A stretch of DNA of 64,000 nucleotides from Diplonema japonicum. Its lineage: Eukaryota; Euglenozoa; Diplonemea; Diplonemida; Diplonemidae. Below, piece after piece: positions 1-10,643 of the stretch. The first letter of the stretch is position 1. The number at the start of each line of letters is the position of its first letter. Made by a program: the position numbers and the translations under genes. The DNA is taken from assembly GCA_964019335.1 (NCBI GenBank), contig OZ025685.1:436001-500000 (forward strand), read 5' to 3'. The notes under the pieces are model-generated. The model worked only from the letters and a program-made list of their open reading frames with translations. It ran no database searches and was not told the DNA's origin.

Positions 1-2
1 GA

Positions 3-1367
3 GAGTACACCGCCGCACGCGAGTCAGAACACGAAGCAGAGCAGCAGCACAGGCAGCAGCAGGTCGAGAACGAAACAAACTCAAAGAACGCGTTAGAAGC
101 GGCACGCGATGAAGCTGCAAAATGGAAGTCTGAAGCAAGCAGGAAGATTGAAAAACTAAAACAGGAAACCGACGAGGAAATGAGCGGCATCAGAAAGGAG
201 TCGGAGCGGCTGCTGCAGCAAGAGACGGACAGGCTACAGCGCAAGATAAAGGAACGAGAGAGGGAAATGGAGGCAAGGGAGAAAGCGTGGAAAGAAAAAG
301 AATTCGACTTCTCAACCGCGCTAGCAAAGGAGAAAGAAATCGAGCAAGCGAGGGAAAGGGAACGAGAGGCTGCCCGTGTACAAGCGGCGAAGGAAGCATC
401 GCAGAAAAGTAAGGTGCACCTGGAACTCACACAAAGCTTAGAGAACCTGACGGCACTACTACGCACGGCAAGGGGCGATGCGGACATGTCACGCGCACAG
501 CTGAAGAATGCAGAGGACAGGCACACACAAGAGACAACCGAACTCAACGTGAAGATTACAGATCTTCAATCACTGCTCCAGAATGCACACAACACAGGGG
601 AAGCACACCACCGGGACAAGGAGGGGGTGATGTCTCAACTACAAACAGCGAAAGACGAAACAGCAGAGTTAAGACAAAAACTCGAAGGGTACGCCGCAAC
701 GAGGAACGAGTTCGAAAGGCTGCAGAGCAGCAACAAGGAACTAGAAGCAGAGGTCGGACGGCTGCATAAATCTCTACGAGAAACCCAACACCACCTCGAC
801 GAAGCGAAGGAACAAGCCGAAGGGGCACAAGTGATGTCCTCAAAAGTCGCAAGACTGAGCGAGGAACTCAAGAGGTGGCAAGAAGACGCTTCAGGGTGGG
901 AGAAGAAATATACTTCCTTACAACAATCTACATCCGCGATGCAGGCAAAGGTGAAGGAGGCAGAGGAAGCACGAGAAAAGGCAACCAAGTACGCAGCCGA
1001 CCTCAGCGAGAAAGAGCAGTCCGTCACAGAGACCCTGAACCTCCTCCGATCCGTGCAACAAGAGACAGCAAGAACCATAAAAAAGCTCATCACCTCGGAA
1101 GATGCGTCTGAGTCGTCCTACACCTGCCTCAGCTGCCTCGATACCATGAAATCCCCTACTCTATGCAACCCATGCGGGCATGCATTTTGCTTCTCATGCA
1201 TACACAAGTCGGAGACATGTCTAGAATGCTCCGAAGACGTCACCGCGCACATCCCGCTCCGTACTTTCGACATTTTAGTGGGACGCTTCCTGTACCGGAA
1301 GCAGGTTCTGCACGACCTGGAGGCGGCGCTGGAGAACGCCTCGGGACGGCGGCAAAGCATATTGTGA
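3..1367 (+). CDS. Coiled-coil RING-finger protein, 5' end cut by window edge
   Basis: The reading frame is open from the first bases of the window, so the N-terminus is missing and 454 codons remain. Most of what is visible is charged, heptad-rich sequence (E, K, R, Q) expected to form a long coiled coil. The last ~70 residues hold a C3HC4 RING: CLSC, then CNPCGHAFC, FSC and CLEC, with spacing typical of zinc-binding RINGs. By family knowledge it is probably a ubiquitin E3 ligase that dimerises through the coil; the layout recalls Bre1/RNF20-like or TRIM-like ligases, but orthology cannot be set from this part. Stop TGA is followed at once by AATAAA and an A run. Confidence 0.85.
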   Translation, partial: EYTAARESEHEAEQQHRQQQVENETNSKNALEAARDEAAKWKSEASRKIEKLKQETDEEMSGIRKESERLLQQETDRLQRKIKEREREMEAREKAWKEKEFDFSTALAKEKEIEQAREREREAARVQAAKEASQKSKVHLELTQSLENLTALLRTARGDADMSRAQLKNAEDRHTQETTELNVKITDLQSLLQNAHNTGEAHHRDKEGVMSQLQTAKDETAELRQKLEGYAATRNEFERLQSSNKELEAEVGRLHKSLRETQHHLDEAKEQAEGAQVMSSKVARLSEELKRWQEDASGWEKKYTSLQQSTSAMQAKVKEAEEAREKATKYAADLSEKEQSVTETLNLLRSVQQETARTIKKLITSEDASESSYTCLSCLDTMKSPTLCNPCGHAFCFSCIHKSETCLECSEDVTAHIPLRTFDILVGRFLYRKQVLHDLEAALENASGRRQSIL

Positions 1368-1505
1368 ATAAAAAAAAAAGCTTTTATTATTATTATTTTT
1401 TTTTCATCCACACACCCCCTTTGTTTTTATTTTTTATTGTTCACAAAACCCCCCCCCCAACAAATAAAGGAAGAGGAGAGGGGGAAAAAAAAAAGAAAAA
1501 AAGAA

Positions 1506-2504
1506 ATGAAGCCCCTCGCAAGCATAATTGTGCTGTGTGCTGTGGGAACATGCGGTGCCGCAGAATCAATGAGCTTTCTAGCAATTGGCGACTGGGGGGG
1601 TAAGAACAACTCAGAGCCGGCGACACCAGGCGAAGTCGACAACAACAAAGGAATGGGCCACGCTGCCGACCAGCTTGGCGACGTTCAGTTCGTGCTTGCA
1701 ATGGGAGACAACTTCTACGAAGACGGGATATGGGGCAACGAGTACTGCAGCAGGTTTGGAACAACCTTCGAGGAAGTCTTCACAGCACCTAGACTGCAGG
1801 TCCCTTGGTACCTTGTCGCGGGCAACCACGACTACCTGGGTAACGTCACAGCACAGATAGAATACTCAAAACACTCCGCACGCTGGAACTTCCCTTCCCA
1901 CTACTACTCCTTCACGAAGAACTTCACAACCTCCACCAACACCACCATAACAACGGAGATCATATACCTTGACACAGTAATACTGACAGGAATGTCCCAT
2001 CATGACCCGGTCACTGGTGTTACTGTAGCACCTCCTGGACCAGCTGACCTGCATCTAGCTGAAACGCAGTACCAATGGTTGGAGGATACCCTTGCGAAAT
2101 CTCAAGCAGATTATTTATGGGTGTCTGGTCATTACCCTGTGTACTCGCAGTGTGTCCACGGGCCTACATTTCTCCTTATCGAGCAGGTTCTGCCGTTGTT
2201 GAAGAAGTACAAGGCGAGCGGGTATGCTAGCGGGCATGACCATTGTCTCGGGCATTTTGAGCAGGATGGTCTGTCGTTTATTCTCTCTGGTGCTGGAAAG
2301 GAATGTTGCTACAGCCCCAAGCACGCCGATGCGCTTCCTGCCAACATCACCAAGTTCCACATGGACAGCCACAATAAATATGGTTCCGACGGGGGGTTTG
2401 CTTCGTTTACCGTTACCTCCGAGTACACAACTGTCAAGTACTACAGTGACAACGGGACTGTGCTCTTTACGTCTGACCCCATCTTTCCAAGGGTGAGAGC
2501 GTGA
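1506..2504 (+). CDS. Secreted purple acid phosphatase (ACP5-like metallophosphatase)
   Basis: 332 residues. I chose the ATG at 1506 because the codons before it are a purine-rich homopolymer stretch and because it opens directly into a signal peptide (MKPLASIIVLCAVGTCGAA). All five metallophosphatase blocks are present in order: GDWGG (~res 28), GDNFYEDG (~67), GNHDY (~106), SGHYP (~207) and GHDHCLGH (~243). These supply the Asp, Tyr, Asn and His ligands of the binuclear metal centre, including the Tyr that gives purple acid phosphatases their colour. Length matches the small animal-type ACP5 class. It likely hydrolyses phosphomonoesters in the secretory or lysosomal space. A second, signal-less relative lies at 13755. 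Confidence 0.93.
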   Translation: MKPLASIIVLCAVGTCGAAESMSFLAIGDWGGKNNSEPATPGEVDNNKGMGHAADQLGDVQFVLAMGDNFYEDGIWGNEYCSRFGTTFEEVFTAPRLQVPWYLVAGNHDYLGNVTAQIEYSKHSARWNFPSHYYSFTKNFTTSTNTTITTEIIYLDTVILTGMSHHDPVTGVTVAPPGPADLHLAETQYQWLEDTLAKSQADYLWVSGHYPVYSQCVHGPTFLLIEQVLPLLKKYKASGYASGHDHCLGHFEQDGLSFILSGAGKECCYSPKHADALPANITKFHMDSHNKYGSDGGFASFTVTSEYTTVKYYSDNGTVLFTSDPIFPRVRA

Positions 2505-2593
2505 AAGAATGGAGTGGGGAGTAAAAAAAGGGGGGGTTTTTTTTTAAGAATTTGTTATTACCATGTGATTTGGATTTTCATCCTCCCCCCGAG

Positions 2594-2641
<48 letters not shown>

Positions 2642-3395
2642 CGTATTTGCAGGTTGAGCTGATCGCCACTTTCTCCCTTTTTTTTCTCCTTTTTTTTCTT
2701 CTTTCTCCAACGAAATCTAGGTTTTTTTTTGTTCCTTAAAGCGACAAGCAGAAAGAGGAAAAAAAAAAAAAAAAAAAAGAAAAAAAGAAAAACACAAAAG
2801 GCTTTTCAAAAAGTCACACCCTCTCTTGTTTTTTTTCTTCTTTCTTGTTATTATTTCTTTTTTTTTTTTTTTTTTTTCCCCTGTCATTCCCACAAAGAAG
2901 AAGAAAAAAAAAGGGGGAAAAAAAGGAAACCTCCTAGCTAGACCCTAAGTTTTAAAAACTGCTCAAAAATCAACCCCCTTAGTTTGGGAACAAATGCCCA
3001 AGGTCTATCTCGGTCCCCCAATTAGGGTTTCGAAACACTCTTATGCACGTTGTTTCTGAAAATTTAGACTCCGAAGCTTCAAGCTAGACGTGCTGTTGTA
3101 GGCACAAACAGGTAAAAGGGTTTACTTGAGGCACTGCGTGGGAATGCCTCCACGGTTGCAATTCCTCAAAATACCGCAGCAAGCGGAAGCTGGACCTTTC
3201 CATCCCTGGCAATAGGTTTACACTCAGCACCAGTTTAACCCCATCCCGGGCGTTTTAAAAAAAAAAAAAAAAAAGAAAAAAAAAAACCACGCCGAAACCA
3301 TTATTTCCACAGGTTTCAAGGGGGTGGTGGGGAAGAAGGGAAGGCTGTGGTTTGAGCAAAAAAAAAAAAAAAAAAGAAAAAAAAAAGGGGGGAAA
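2505..3395. other. Intergenic region with homopolymers and a unique segment
   Basis: It contains a run of about 42 T (2600-2641), shorter A, T and G runs, and then a complex segment at ~2940-3245 that is not homopolymeric. No reading frame, tRNA-like fold or convincing inverted repeat was recognised in that segment. The final A/G-rich run (3357-3395) directly precedes the next start codon, as at many genes here. Confidence 0.6.
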
Positions 3396-6300
3396 ATGTC
3401 AATACCAAAACTGATACAACTGACGTTGTTAGCAGCGGCAGTAATGGCGGCCACCTCGGAACGGTATTTTCTGTTGACGTCGGACGGGCCCTGGGAGCTG
3501 TCCAGCTGGGACGACACCGTGCAGCAGGAGTTCATCACAGACTTGTTGAACATAACGAACCTAACAAGCAACGCCTTAAGAATATATGAACTCAACACCC
3601 AACGGCTCGTGGTAGCCTTGCAAGACGGGACCAAAGCAGCCGAAATAGACAGCATACTAGCAACAGAGGAAGCAAAATCCCTCCTCGGCGAGTACAACGT
3701 AACAGGACACGAGCTGCTACCCGTTGTAGCCGACGGTACCCCCTGCTCAAATAACACCGATTGCGGCGAAGGACAGTACTGCTCGAAGAACAAATGCGAG
3801 CCATGCACTGCCACCACCTGCCAAGGCGTCAACTGCGACAAGTTCGTTAAAGGTGTCTGCGCCGCTGACACATTTTCTTCAACAAACCTCACCATGACAT
3901 CCAACATAGAAACCTGGACACTATCGACTCAAGATGCTTTTTTAACTGACCTAGCCTACATATCACCGTCCATCTCCCGAGATCAACTATCATCGGGTGG
4001 TGTCTACCCTGGGTCCGTTATTTTCACGGTGGTACTTCATGTTCCTGCCTCGGAGGCAGCGTCGCTTGCGGGAACCACGTCCAGCTTGAAGAGATATGTC
4101 AGGGTGAACGTTGCGTTTTTGAACAAATGGGGGGTGACGGCGGTGAACGGGGTGACGATACCAGGTAGCGGGGGATCGTCTGGGAAAAACATTGTCCTCA
4201 TCGTGCTACTTGCGTTGATCTTCGTTCTGTTCATCATCGGGGGGTCCGTGTCTTACTTGGCTCTTTGCAGAAAGGACAAGCAAGCTGACGATAGTGAAAA
4301 GGAAGATGTTATCGAGATCACCGTGCCCCCATCGCCTTCTGGTATGAAAAGCGCAATGAGAAGAACCGACCAATGCGAGCCCTCACCGAAGAAAATAACA
4401 TACGACACGGACAACGTGGAGGAAGACCGCAACGATGGCAGCGATGCGGACGGTGTCTCGCCTGTGTTACAGCCGGTTGTAACGCCGGAGATGCTTCTAG
4501 AGCAGCCTTTCGCAACGGTTTGTAAGAAGTTCCCGAGGTTTAAAGTGCACGTCGAAAAGTTCACCCCGAGCAAGCAAACCGGGTTGGAGTCCAGGTGGTC
4601 GTTGGAGAAAATCGGAAAGCTCCGCCACCCCCTTGAAACATGGATAAAACGTGGGTTATTCGGTACATCACCAACGCCAACGCCAACACCAACACCGCCA
4701 CCTGCCGCATCACCAGTTTCTTCTCCAAGGGGAAAGGTCTCAAAAGGACACCGACCCCGTGGAATTCAAGACCTCCCACCATGCGCTGACGCGGTCCACC
4801 CTGTTGTCACCATCTCCTTTAATATTTCTGTCGACGAGTACTACAAGGTTTTGGGCAACGATGTGAAATCGTTAGTGGGAAGGGTGTCCGGTTGTACCGA
4901 CGAAGATGTCCAGATCATCGAGGTTATCGAAGGGTCCACCATTCTACGTGTCCGGTTCAAGGAAGGCCTCACAAACGAAGCACGCGTCTTCGCCGAACAG
5001 TTTGCTGCATCAGACGAGTTCGCTCCGTTCAAACCGATAAAAGCCACGATGGAGGCACAGGAGACCTTTCAAACCGTTCCTCTAGTTGTATATTTCAGAG
5101 AGTCGCCTCGTGACCACTGGGTCATGGCGTCGCTTCCCGAAAGACGCCAGGAAGCCTCATCACAAGGATACACACTGCTGCCATTCCTCGTCTTGGGTTC
5201 CGTGTATAGGTCCGCCGTGCCTTCCAAAACCACACCATTGTTCTCAATGTACTCGCAGGTTCTGGACGATCACATTTTAATCACGGAAGCGGGTTTAAAC
5301 TACGCGAAGCTGCAAGGGTACACCGTTGTCAGTCTGGAAGGGCACATCCTGACAGCGTTGGATGCCGGGGAAGAGGGCGAGGACTGCCGCCCCCTTGCAG
5401 AGTTCCGTTGCAAACGCGACGATCAGTTCGAAATCCGCGAGAAGAACGGAGAGAAACACATTCTACTACCCGATGCCGGGATGCTTTTATACAGCCCTTC
5501 ATCGGCCCCTGTGGAACGGCATGAATACGTGTTATCAATACAACAAAAGGTAAAGGACAACTCTGCTGGGTTGAAGATAACGACCGAGGATGCTGTGTAC
5601 AAGCTCCGCCTTCCGTCTGTCGGCACGCTTGAGGCATTCCGTGACAGGTTGGGGGTAGTGTGCTCAGAGGCAAATGTTTCCCACAATCTTGTCGATCCCT
5701 TCGGGGTCCCGCAAGTTCCTCCCACCCTTCTTGATCATATGTACCATCCGCTCAGCAACGATGCTAGCAGTGTGACTGTCGGGGGAGCTGCACTTCTCGC
5801 TTTACAAGACGATGTCTCGCAGAGCTGTCCGTATGTCCGTGCGAACGACAACATCCTCGGCTACACCATCATGAACGAGGGGAGGATTGGTGTGGAGACG
5901 AAGCCGCCGTCTTTCGAGGTTGGCATGACTCCTGGTGCTGCCGGGTCAGAAACAAATGTCGAATCTGCTGACATAACCGATGGTGATTTCCACTCTCTTG
6001 GAACCACCGATACTTGCGAGCCCATTGGCGGGTTCAACGAAGACGAAGAGGACGAGAAGGAGACGCTCGAGGAGCAACAACCTGTACAGCGGTATATGTT
6101 CCCGGGTAGCCAAAGGAGCGCCAGCGTCACTAGTATCCAGGGCCGGGGGCCTGTAGCCATGATGCATGAACTAAAGGCGAAATCGTGTATACCGAAATCC
6201 ATTACAAGCGGCGCAGTTGGAAAGTCTGTCCGCCCTGAACGGTACTCTCCTTTCTCGTCGACTTCTTTCGGTAGATATAGTTCGCCCCCTCCTGCCCCTG

Positions 6301-6602
6301 CCCCTGCTCCTGTACCCGTTCCTGTTCCTGTTCCTGTTCCGGTTGCTGCGGTTCATCGTTATCAAACACCTGAAGTGAAGTTTCACAATGAGGTCAATGA
6401 GGTTGACTCGGTGCATGCATCTTCGTACCCGTCTTCTACTGCTTCGTCTTCTGAGGTTAATACGCACTCTTATGCTGACACGCAAGAGGATGACAATCAC
6501 TTTAAAGGCATTGCATGGGGCAGTCGAGCATCCACCTCCCGCCCGTCCGTCGGGCAGCTTTTCCAAAAAACCGACGACCGTTACCCCACCACCCTGCGGT
6601 GA
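3396..6602 (+). CDS. Large single-pass membrane protein with repeated SEA-like modules
   Basis: 1068 residues from the ATG at 3396; codons before it encode only a poly-Lys run. A signal peptide (~1-22) leads to an ectodomain, one transmembrane helix (~264-288, IVLIVLLALIFVLF) and a ~780-residue C-terminal region. The ectodomain has two copies of a ~60-residue module (about 25-90 and 165-235) around a Cys-rich knot (~113-150) with at least ten Cys. A third, similar module (FNISVDEYYKVLG, then VIEGSTILRVRF) lies at ~468-550, on the other side of the helix. The tail also has TPTP (~425) and PAPAPVPVPV (~965-985) low-complexity stretches. The modules resemble small ferredoxin-like or SEA-like folds; I do not recognise the family. 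A surface receptor or adhesion role is only a guess. Confidence 0.8.
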   Translation: MSIPKLIQLTLLAAAVMAATSERYFLLTSDGPWELSSWDDTVQQEFITDLLNITNLTSNALRIYELNTQRLVVALQDGTKAAEIDSILATEEAKSLLGEYNVTGHELLPVVADGTPCSNNTDCGEGQYCSKNKCEPCTATTCQGVNCDKFVKGVCAADTFSSTNLTMTSNIETWTLSTQDAFLTDLAYISPSISRDQLSSGGVYPGSVIFTVVLHVPASEAASLAGTTSSLKRYVRVNVAFLNKWGVTAVNGVTIPGSGGSSGKNIVLIVLLALIFVLFIIGGSVSYLALCRKDKQADDSEKEDVIEITVPPSPSGMKSAMRRTDQCEPSPKKITYDTDNVEEDRNDGSDADGVSPVLQPVVTPEMLLEQPFATVCKKFPRFKVHVEKFTPSKQTGLESRWSLEKIGKLRHPLETWIKRGLFGTSPTPTPTPTPPPAASPVSSPRGKVSKGHRPRGIQDLPPCADAVHPVVTISFNISVDEYYKVLGNDVKSLVGRVSGCTDEDVQIIEVIEGSTILRVRFKEGLTNEARVFAEQFAASDEFAPFKPIKATMEAQETFQTVPLVVYFRESPRDHWVMASLPERRQEASSQGYTLLPFLVLGSVYRSAVPSKTTPLFSMYSQVLDDHILITEAGLNYAKLQGYTVVSLEGHILTALDAGEEGEDCRPLAEFRCKRDDQFEIREKNGEKHILLPDAGMLLYSPSSAPVERHEYVLSIQQKVKDNSAGLKITTEDAVYKLRLPSVGTLEAFRDRLGVVCSEANVSHNLVDPFGVPQVPPTLLDHMYHPLSNDASSVTVGGAALLALQDDVSQSCPYVRANDNILGYTIMNEGRIGVETKPPSFEVGMTPGAAGSETNVESADITDGDFHSLGTTDTCEPIGGFNEDEEDEKETLEEQQPVQRYMFPGSQRSASVTSIQGRGPVAMMHELKAKSCIPKSITSGAVGKSVRPERYSPFSSTSFGRYSSPPPAPAPAPVPVPVPVPVPVAAVHRYQTPEVKFHNEVNEVDSVHASSYPSSTASSSEVNTHSYADTQEDDNHFKGIAWGSRASTSRPSVGQLFQKTDDRYPTTLR

Positions 6603-6856
6603 CTTTTTTTTTTTTTTTTTTTTTTTGAAGGGAAAAAAAAAAAAAAAGGAAAAAAAAAAAAAGAAGCAACAATTGTATAAAATAATTCTTAAAAAAAAAC
6701 CCCCTCTTTTCTATTTACACATTTCTTTTTTGTTTTTTTTTTTTTTTTTTTGTTTTTTCAAACCGACGGGGGGGAAGAAAAAAAAAAGGGAAAAAAAAAT
6801 CCATAGGCGAGGGGGGGTGTTCAGGGGAGGGAAAACGGGTGGGGGCCGTCAAAAAG

Positions 6857-8071
6857 ATGGCATCGCCACGGGAGTTCAAAACCCCCCCGAGGAAGATCAT
6901 CGTCGAGGAGGTGAAGCTTAGCGACGCGGCCCAACTCAGCGAAAACGTGTCCCTCGAAGAAATAGACGAGGTGGCCGCCTTAGGAGAGGTATCCACACAT
7001 TTCTTCTTTTAAACAAGAAAAAAAAAAAAAAAAAAAGGTCTCCTACTCAAGCTACGAAGAAGGTCTCGAGGATGACATGACCTCAGTGACAACTCTCACC
7101 ACACCTGGAAGCCCTGTGTCGATTCTTCACGACTTTGAACTGCCTCCTTGGGTAGACTCCGCGACCATTACGGGCCGTGAAAGACTTGGCAAAGACCAAC
7201 CCTTGAAATTTATCATCCAAGTTAAAGAAGGCGGGAAGGAGCCCTGGGAAGCACGCAGGAGGTACACGGATTTCGTGCTGTTAAAAAGCAAATTAAAACG
7301 ACACTGCAATATGAAAATAGACTTCCCAGGCAGGCTGCTACGAGCAAGTACCTCTGGTCTCGACACTCGTCAGAGACTTCTGAACCGCTACCTCAACATG
7401 GCGATCACAGCATCGGGGCAGTATAGTAAAATGCAAAATATTCTTGCGTCGTTTCTAGGTTTCTCAGAGGCTGATCGCTGGCAAGAGGCCACAGGACCAT
7501 CTCCACCACCTCCATCGCCCACACAGCCTTCCACACCGGAAAAGGATCCCGCCATGAAAAAGCTAATTGAGTTAACGGGTAAAGAAGCGCAAGTGAGAGG
7601 CAACCTTGGTGTCCAGCAGCATTCCTGTTTCCTCGAGCTTTCTAGGCACTACGCTGATCTTGTGGACACATATCAAGAAGCATTAGCTGGGTTGGTTTTG
7701 AAAAGCTCTCCTTGGGTAAAGGCTGTCGTGACTGGTCGGGTTGAGGAAAAATCCCGTCCCACCGCATATCAGGTTACAGTCACCGCCGATCACGGGGAAT
7801 CGTGGGTTGTGATGCGCAGGTTTAATGAATTTGCTTGTGTATGTGGGGGAGGGGGGGGAATAAAATATTATTGCAGCTTCGTGAGTCGCTTCGTGAAGTG
7901 GTATCTACGCCGGACCCTCCTTTTCCTTCCCGTCTCTTCTTCAAGCCGTCACCTGCTGCTCTGGACTCCCGGCAGGCGATGCTGGGCGAGTACTTGAGCA
8001 CAATGGTGGTCGCGTCCCAGCCTTCCAGTGCCATGAGGCAAATTGTGTCGAAGTTTGTTTGTGCTGTGTGA
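6857..8071 (+). CDS. Tandem PX-domain protein (sorting-nexin-like), three exons
   Basis: Exons 6857-6988, 7038-7838 and 7877-8071 give 375 residues. Introns are 6989-7037 (49 nt, GTATCC...poly-A-AG) and 7839-7876 (38 nt, GTATGT...GCAG). Splicing is supported because it restores a PX domain interrupted at FNEFAC. PX1 (~res 68-165) shows ARRRYTDF, then a Pro-containing loop and TRQRLLNRYL. PX2 (~250-375) shows MRRFNEFA, then PPFPSRLFF and SRQAMLGEYL. PX domains bind phosphoinositides, often PI3P, on endosomes. Two PX domains and no BAR, SH3 or RGS domain is unusual. The C-terminus ends shortly after PX2, so the protein is essentially two membrane-binding modules joined by a short linker. Confidence 0.85.
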
Positions 8072-8184
8072 ACAACAATAAAAAAAAAAAAAAAAAAAAA
8101 AAACGTTTTTTTTTTCTTCTCTTTTCCCTTCTTTTTCTTATCTTCTTTTTTTTTTTTTTTTAAGAAAAAAAGATGGTGGGGAAA

Positions 8185-8215
<31 letters not shown>

Positions 8216-9829
8216 AAACAAAATTCTTTTTTTTTTTGTTTGTCATTTTTTTTTTATCAGAACGGTTGTCATTGTTGCACTTCTTTCTTTTTTTTTAAAA
8301 TTCGAAAGTACTTTTTTCTTTTTTCAAGCGGAGTTCCTCCCTGTTCATTATTTTTTTGCCGGTCCCGACTTGCGTCCCGACGGTGACTTTACACAACCTT
8401 TTACCTGCTTGGCTAAGGGGGGTGCCGCATTATCCATGTGAACCCTTGTCTGGTCTATTCCCGAACACTCTCCACCATCATAGTGTTTACAGAGATGTAG
8501 ATTTTGGGGCACAAAGACCCCCTCCCCCCCTTTAACTTTCTCTTGGTGGTTTGTTCTTTCCCCCATCATGGCTATTTTTGCCTCTTCCCCCTTCTCGCTT
8601 TATTGGTTCCGTGTGTTAAAAAAAAGAATGCCCCCCCCCCCCCCCCCCCCCCCTTATCCTTATCCAACAGTTCTGCTCAGGTTTTAAAGAGGAATGGCGG
8701 CACATGTCTTTCAGGAAGTTTTTTTTTTTTTTTATACTACCGTGTTAAACAGACAAATGCTGCAGACTTCTTTTACTTTTCTTTTTTTTTTTTTTTTTTT
8801 TTCCCTAAAAAAAGATGAATTTGCTCCGAAATTCTTTGTTCTCCCTTCTTCTTTTTTTTTTTTTTTTTTAAATAATGGTCGGTTATTGCTGGGGCTTTTT
8901 TTCTCTTCTTTGTCGAAAGGAAAAAAATGCGGGTCAAAAAGAACCGCCAATGTGCAATGACAAGGAGAAAAAAAAAAAAGCACTTGATAACGGCCATATT
9001 TAAAAAAAAAAGGGGGGAGAAGAAGAAAAACAAAAAGAAGAAAAGAATGGAAGAAAGAAAAAAAAAGGGGGGAAAGAATAAAACTGAAACCGCAGAAACC
9101 ATGGACTAAACCCATCAGGTAGGTGCAAAGAAAAAAAAAGAAGAAAAAACCTCCTACCTTTTTTTTTTTTTTTTTTTTTTTGTTATTTTTCTTCTCTGTT
9201 ACTTAATGCTAATGTCACTATTCCTCCCCATCCCCCTCCCTCCCACTTCCTTTCCCCTCACTCGCCGGGCTCTAGCTGGCGCAAAAACAGGGTGGTTTTC
9301 GCTATGACTCCAGCCCGAGTAGTTAGGCCGGCTCTTGCCTGTACCCCCCCAAAAAAAAGTCAGTTTTTTTTTCCATTCTTTCCCTTCTAAGATCAGCCCC
9401 TCCTCCCCTCCGACCCGCTCATCCCCGGTGCTTCCCCTTGCCATGGCCTAAAAGGAACTCCATTCATCATGGGCCCTTTTTTTTGATATTTTTTTTGTCA
9501 TCTCTTTCCTTCCCTTTTTTTTCTTAGTCCCAACGCCTCATCGAAGAATTATAAAAAAAGAAAGGAAAAAAAAAATAAGAAGAATAAAAAAAAGAAAAAA
9601 GGAGTGAGGGGGAAAAAAAAGGAGGGAATCAACAAAGCCGTAAACTAAAAAAAAGTGCGTTTTTCTGTATCTTTCAAGGAGGGGAAAGAAGGGGAGGGGG
9701 AGGGGGGAGTCCCTTCTCCCCCCTCTCCCCCCCCCCTTTCTCCCCTTCCTTGTCATTACTGATGTTTTTTGTCTTCTTTCCCTGTTATTAGTTCTTTTTA
9801 TTTTTTATTTACACGCATCGAGACCGATA
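8072..9829. other. Low-complexity intergenic region
   Basis: About 1.76 kb of homopolymers: A (8080-8103), a C run near 8631-8653, and many T and A/G runs, with a GA dinucleotide microsatellite at ~8186-8210. Frames here encode only poly-Phe, poly-Lys or Arg/Gly runs and are not credible genes. The segments 8350-8480 and 9200-9440 are more complex but show nothing recognisable. Confidence 0.6.
8186..8210. repeat. GA dinucleotide microsatellite
   Basis: About twelve tandem GA units between poly-T/poly-A tracts downstream of the tandem-PX gene. Confidence 0.85.
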
Positions 9830-10051
9830 ATGCCAGGGACGAATACTGAGTCCGTGGCGCTAAGATCGAAAGGTGCACCCAAACGGCTAAAGAGGTACAC
9901 CGGGAGACCGAAATTCGCGTCCCATAACAGGGCATGTGAAATACTCGAGAAGCAATGCGCGGTACAGCCGACGCAGAGAAAAGCGTGGACGGATCCTTAC
10001 ATGCCCGACACGGAGCACAACAACCTACCAGAGCGAAGCCCACCAGACCCG
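9830..10051 (+). CDS. Hypothetical small basic protein, 3' structure unresolved
   Basis: From ATG 9830 about 74 codons look coding: mixed composition, basic, with PKRLKRYTGRPKF, then Pro-rich PERSPPDP. The frame stays open through a T22 run and an A17 run into the next small ORF at 10163, so either these are one gene split by an intron that removes the homopolymers, or two genes. GT dinucleotides at 10051 and 10053 (GTGTAG, GTAGAA) are possible donors but do not match the GTAT form seen in other introns. No known domain. The given end marks only where coding-like sequence stops. Confidence 0.35.
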
Positions 10052-10162
10052 TGTAGAAAAGAAATTGCTCAAAAATCAGTGATTTTTAGAGATTCTTCTT
10101 TTTTTTTTTTTTTTTTTTTTCAAAAAGAATTGAAAGGAGGACCATCAAAAAAAAAAAAAAAA

Positions 10163-10360
10163 ATGTTGCTGGACACTATGTACTACATCTACTACCGTGG
10201 GTATGAGCTCGCCACGCTCTGGGGCAACCAGGGTGTTGTGCCCCTCACCTATCTGACTATCGCACTCAGCCTTCTCCTCACCAACGTGAGACAGGATTTT
10301 GAAAGGAACGTACTTTACCACACCACCACAGCCATGCAGGAGCTCACCAGGGAGGACTGA
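10163..10360 (+). CDS. Hypothetical 65-residue membrane protein
   Basis: The ATG directly follows an A17 run, as at several genes in this window, and the frame closes with TGA. The protein has a Tyr-rich N-terminus (MLLDTMYYIYYRGYELATLW), one probable transmembrane helix (VVPLTYLTIALSLLLTNV, ~26-43) and a polar tail. Size and shape fit a small subunit of an organellar membrane complex, but there is no sequence match I can name. It might be the last exon of the ORF at 9830, which is in the same frame. Confidence 0.45.
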   Translation: MLLDTMYYIYYRGYELATLWGNQGVVPLTYLTIALSLLLTNVRQDFERNVLYHTTTAMQELTRED

Positions 10361-10643
10361 AAAAGTTTTTAAAAAAAAAATAGTTTTTTTTTTCCCCTTT
10401 CTTTTTAAGTGTTATTTGTTTCAACCCCTCCTTCCCCACCCCCCATTCTTTATTTTAATATCAAACCCACCCTCTCCCCTGTGTGGACTCTGATGAGCAC
10501 AGGTTTCCAGATTTTTTTACCCCCCTTCTCCATTTTATTTATTACTTTTTTTTTACATTCTTTTTTTTTCTTTTTTAAATCTAATTTTCTTTTTTTTTTT
10601 TACAAAAAATGAAGAAGTAGGGAGAGCGTGAGGGGGGGAAGAG

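Noticed and set aside
8504..9115. Frames encoding poly-Phe, poly-Lys or Pro runs on both strands
   Set aside because: They arise from homopolymer tracts and have no plausible protein composition.
10163..10270. GTATGAGC...ACCAG at 10199-10229 as another intron
   Set aside because: The unspliced frame is continuous and encodes a plausible membrane protein; removing 31 nt would break the frame.
9830..10360. A single 176-codon gene reading through T22 and A17 tracts
   Set aside because: The FFFFFFF and KKKKK segments are typical of intergenic or intronic DNA here, so I list the two flanking parts separately with low confidence.
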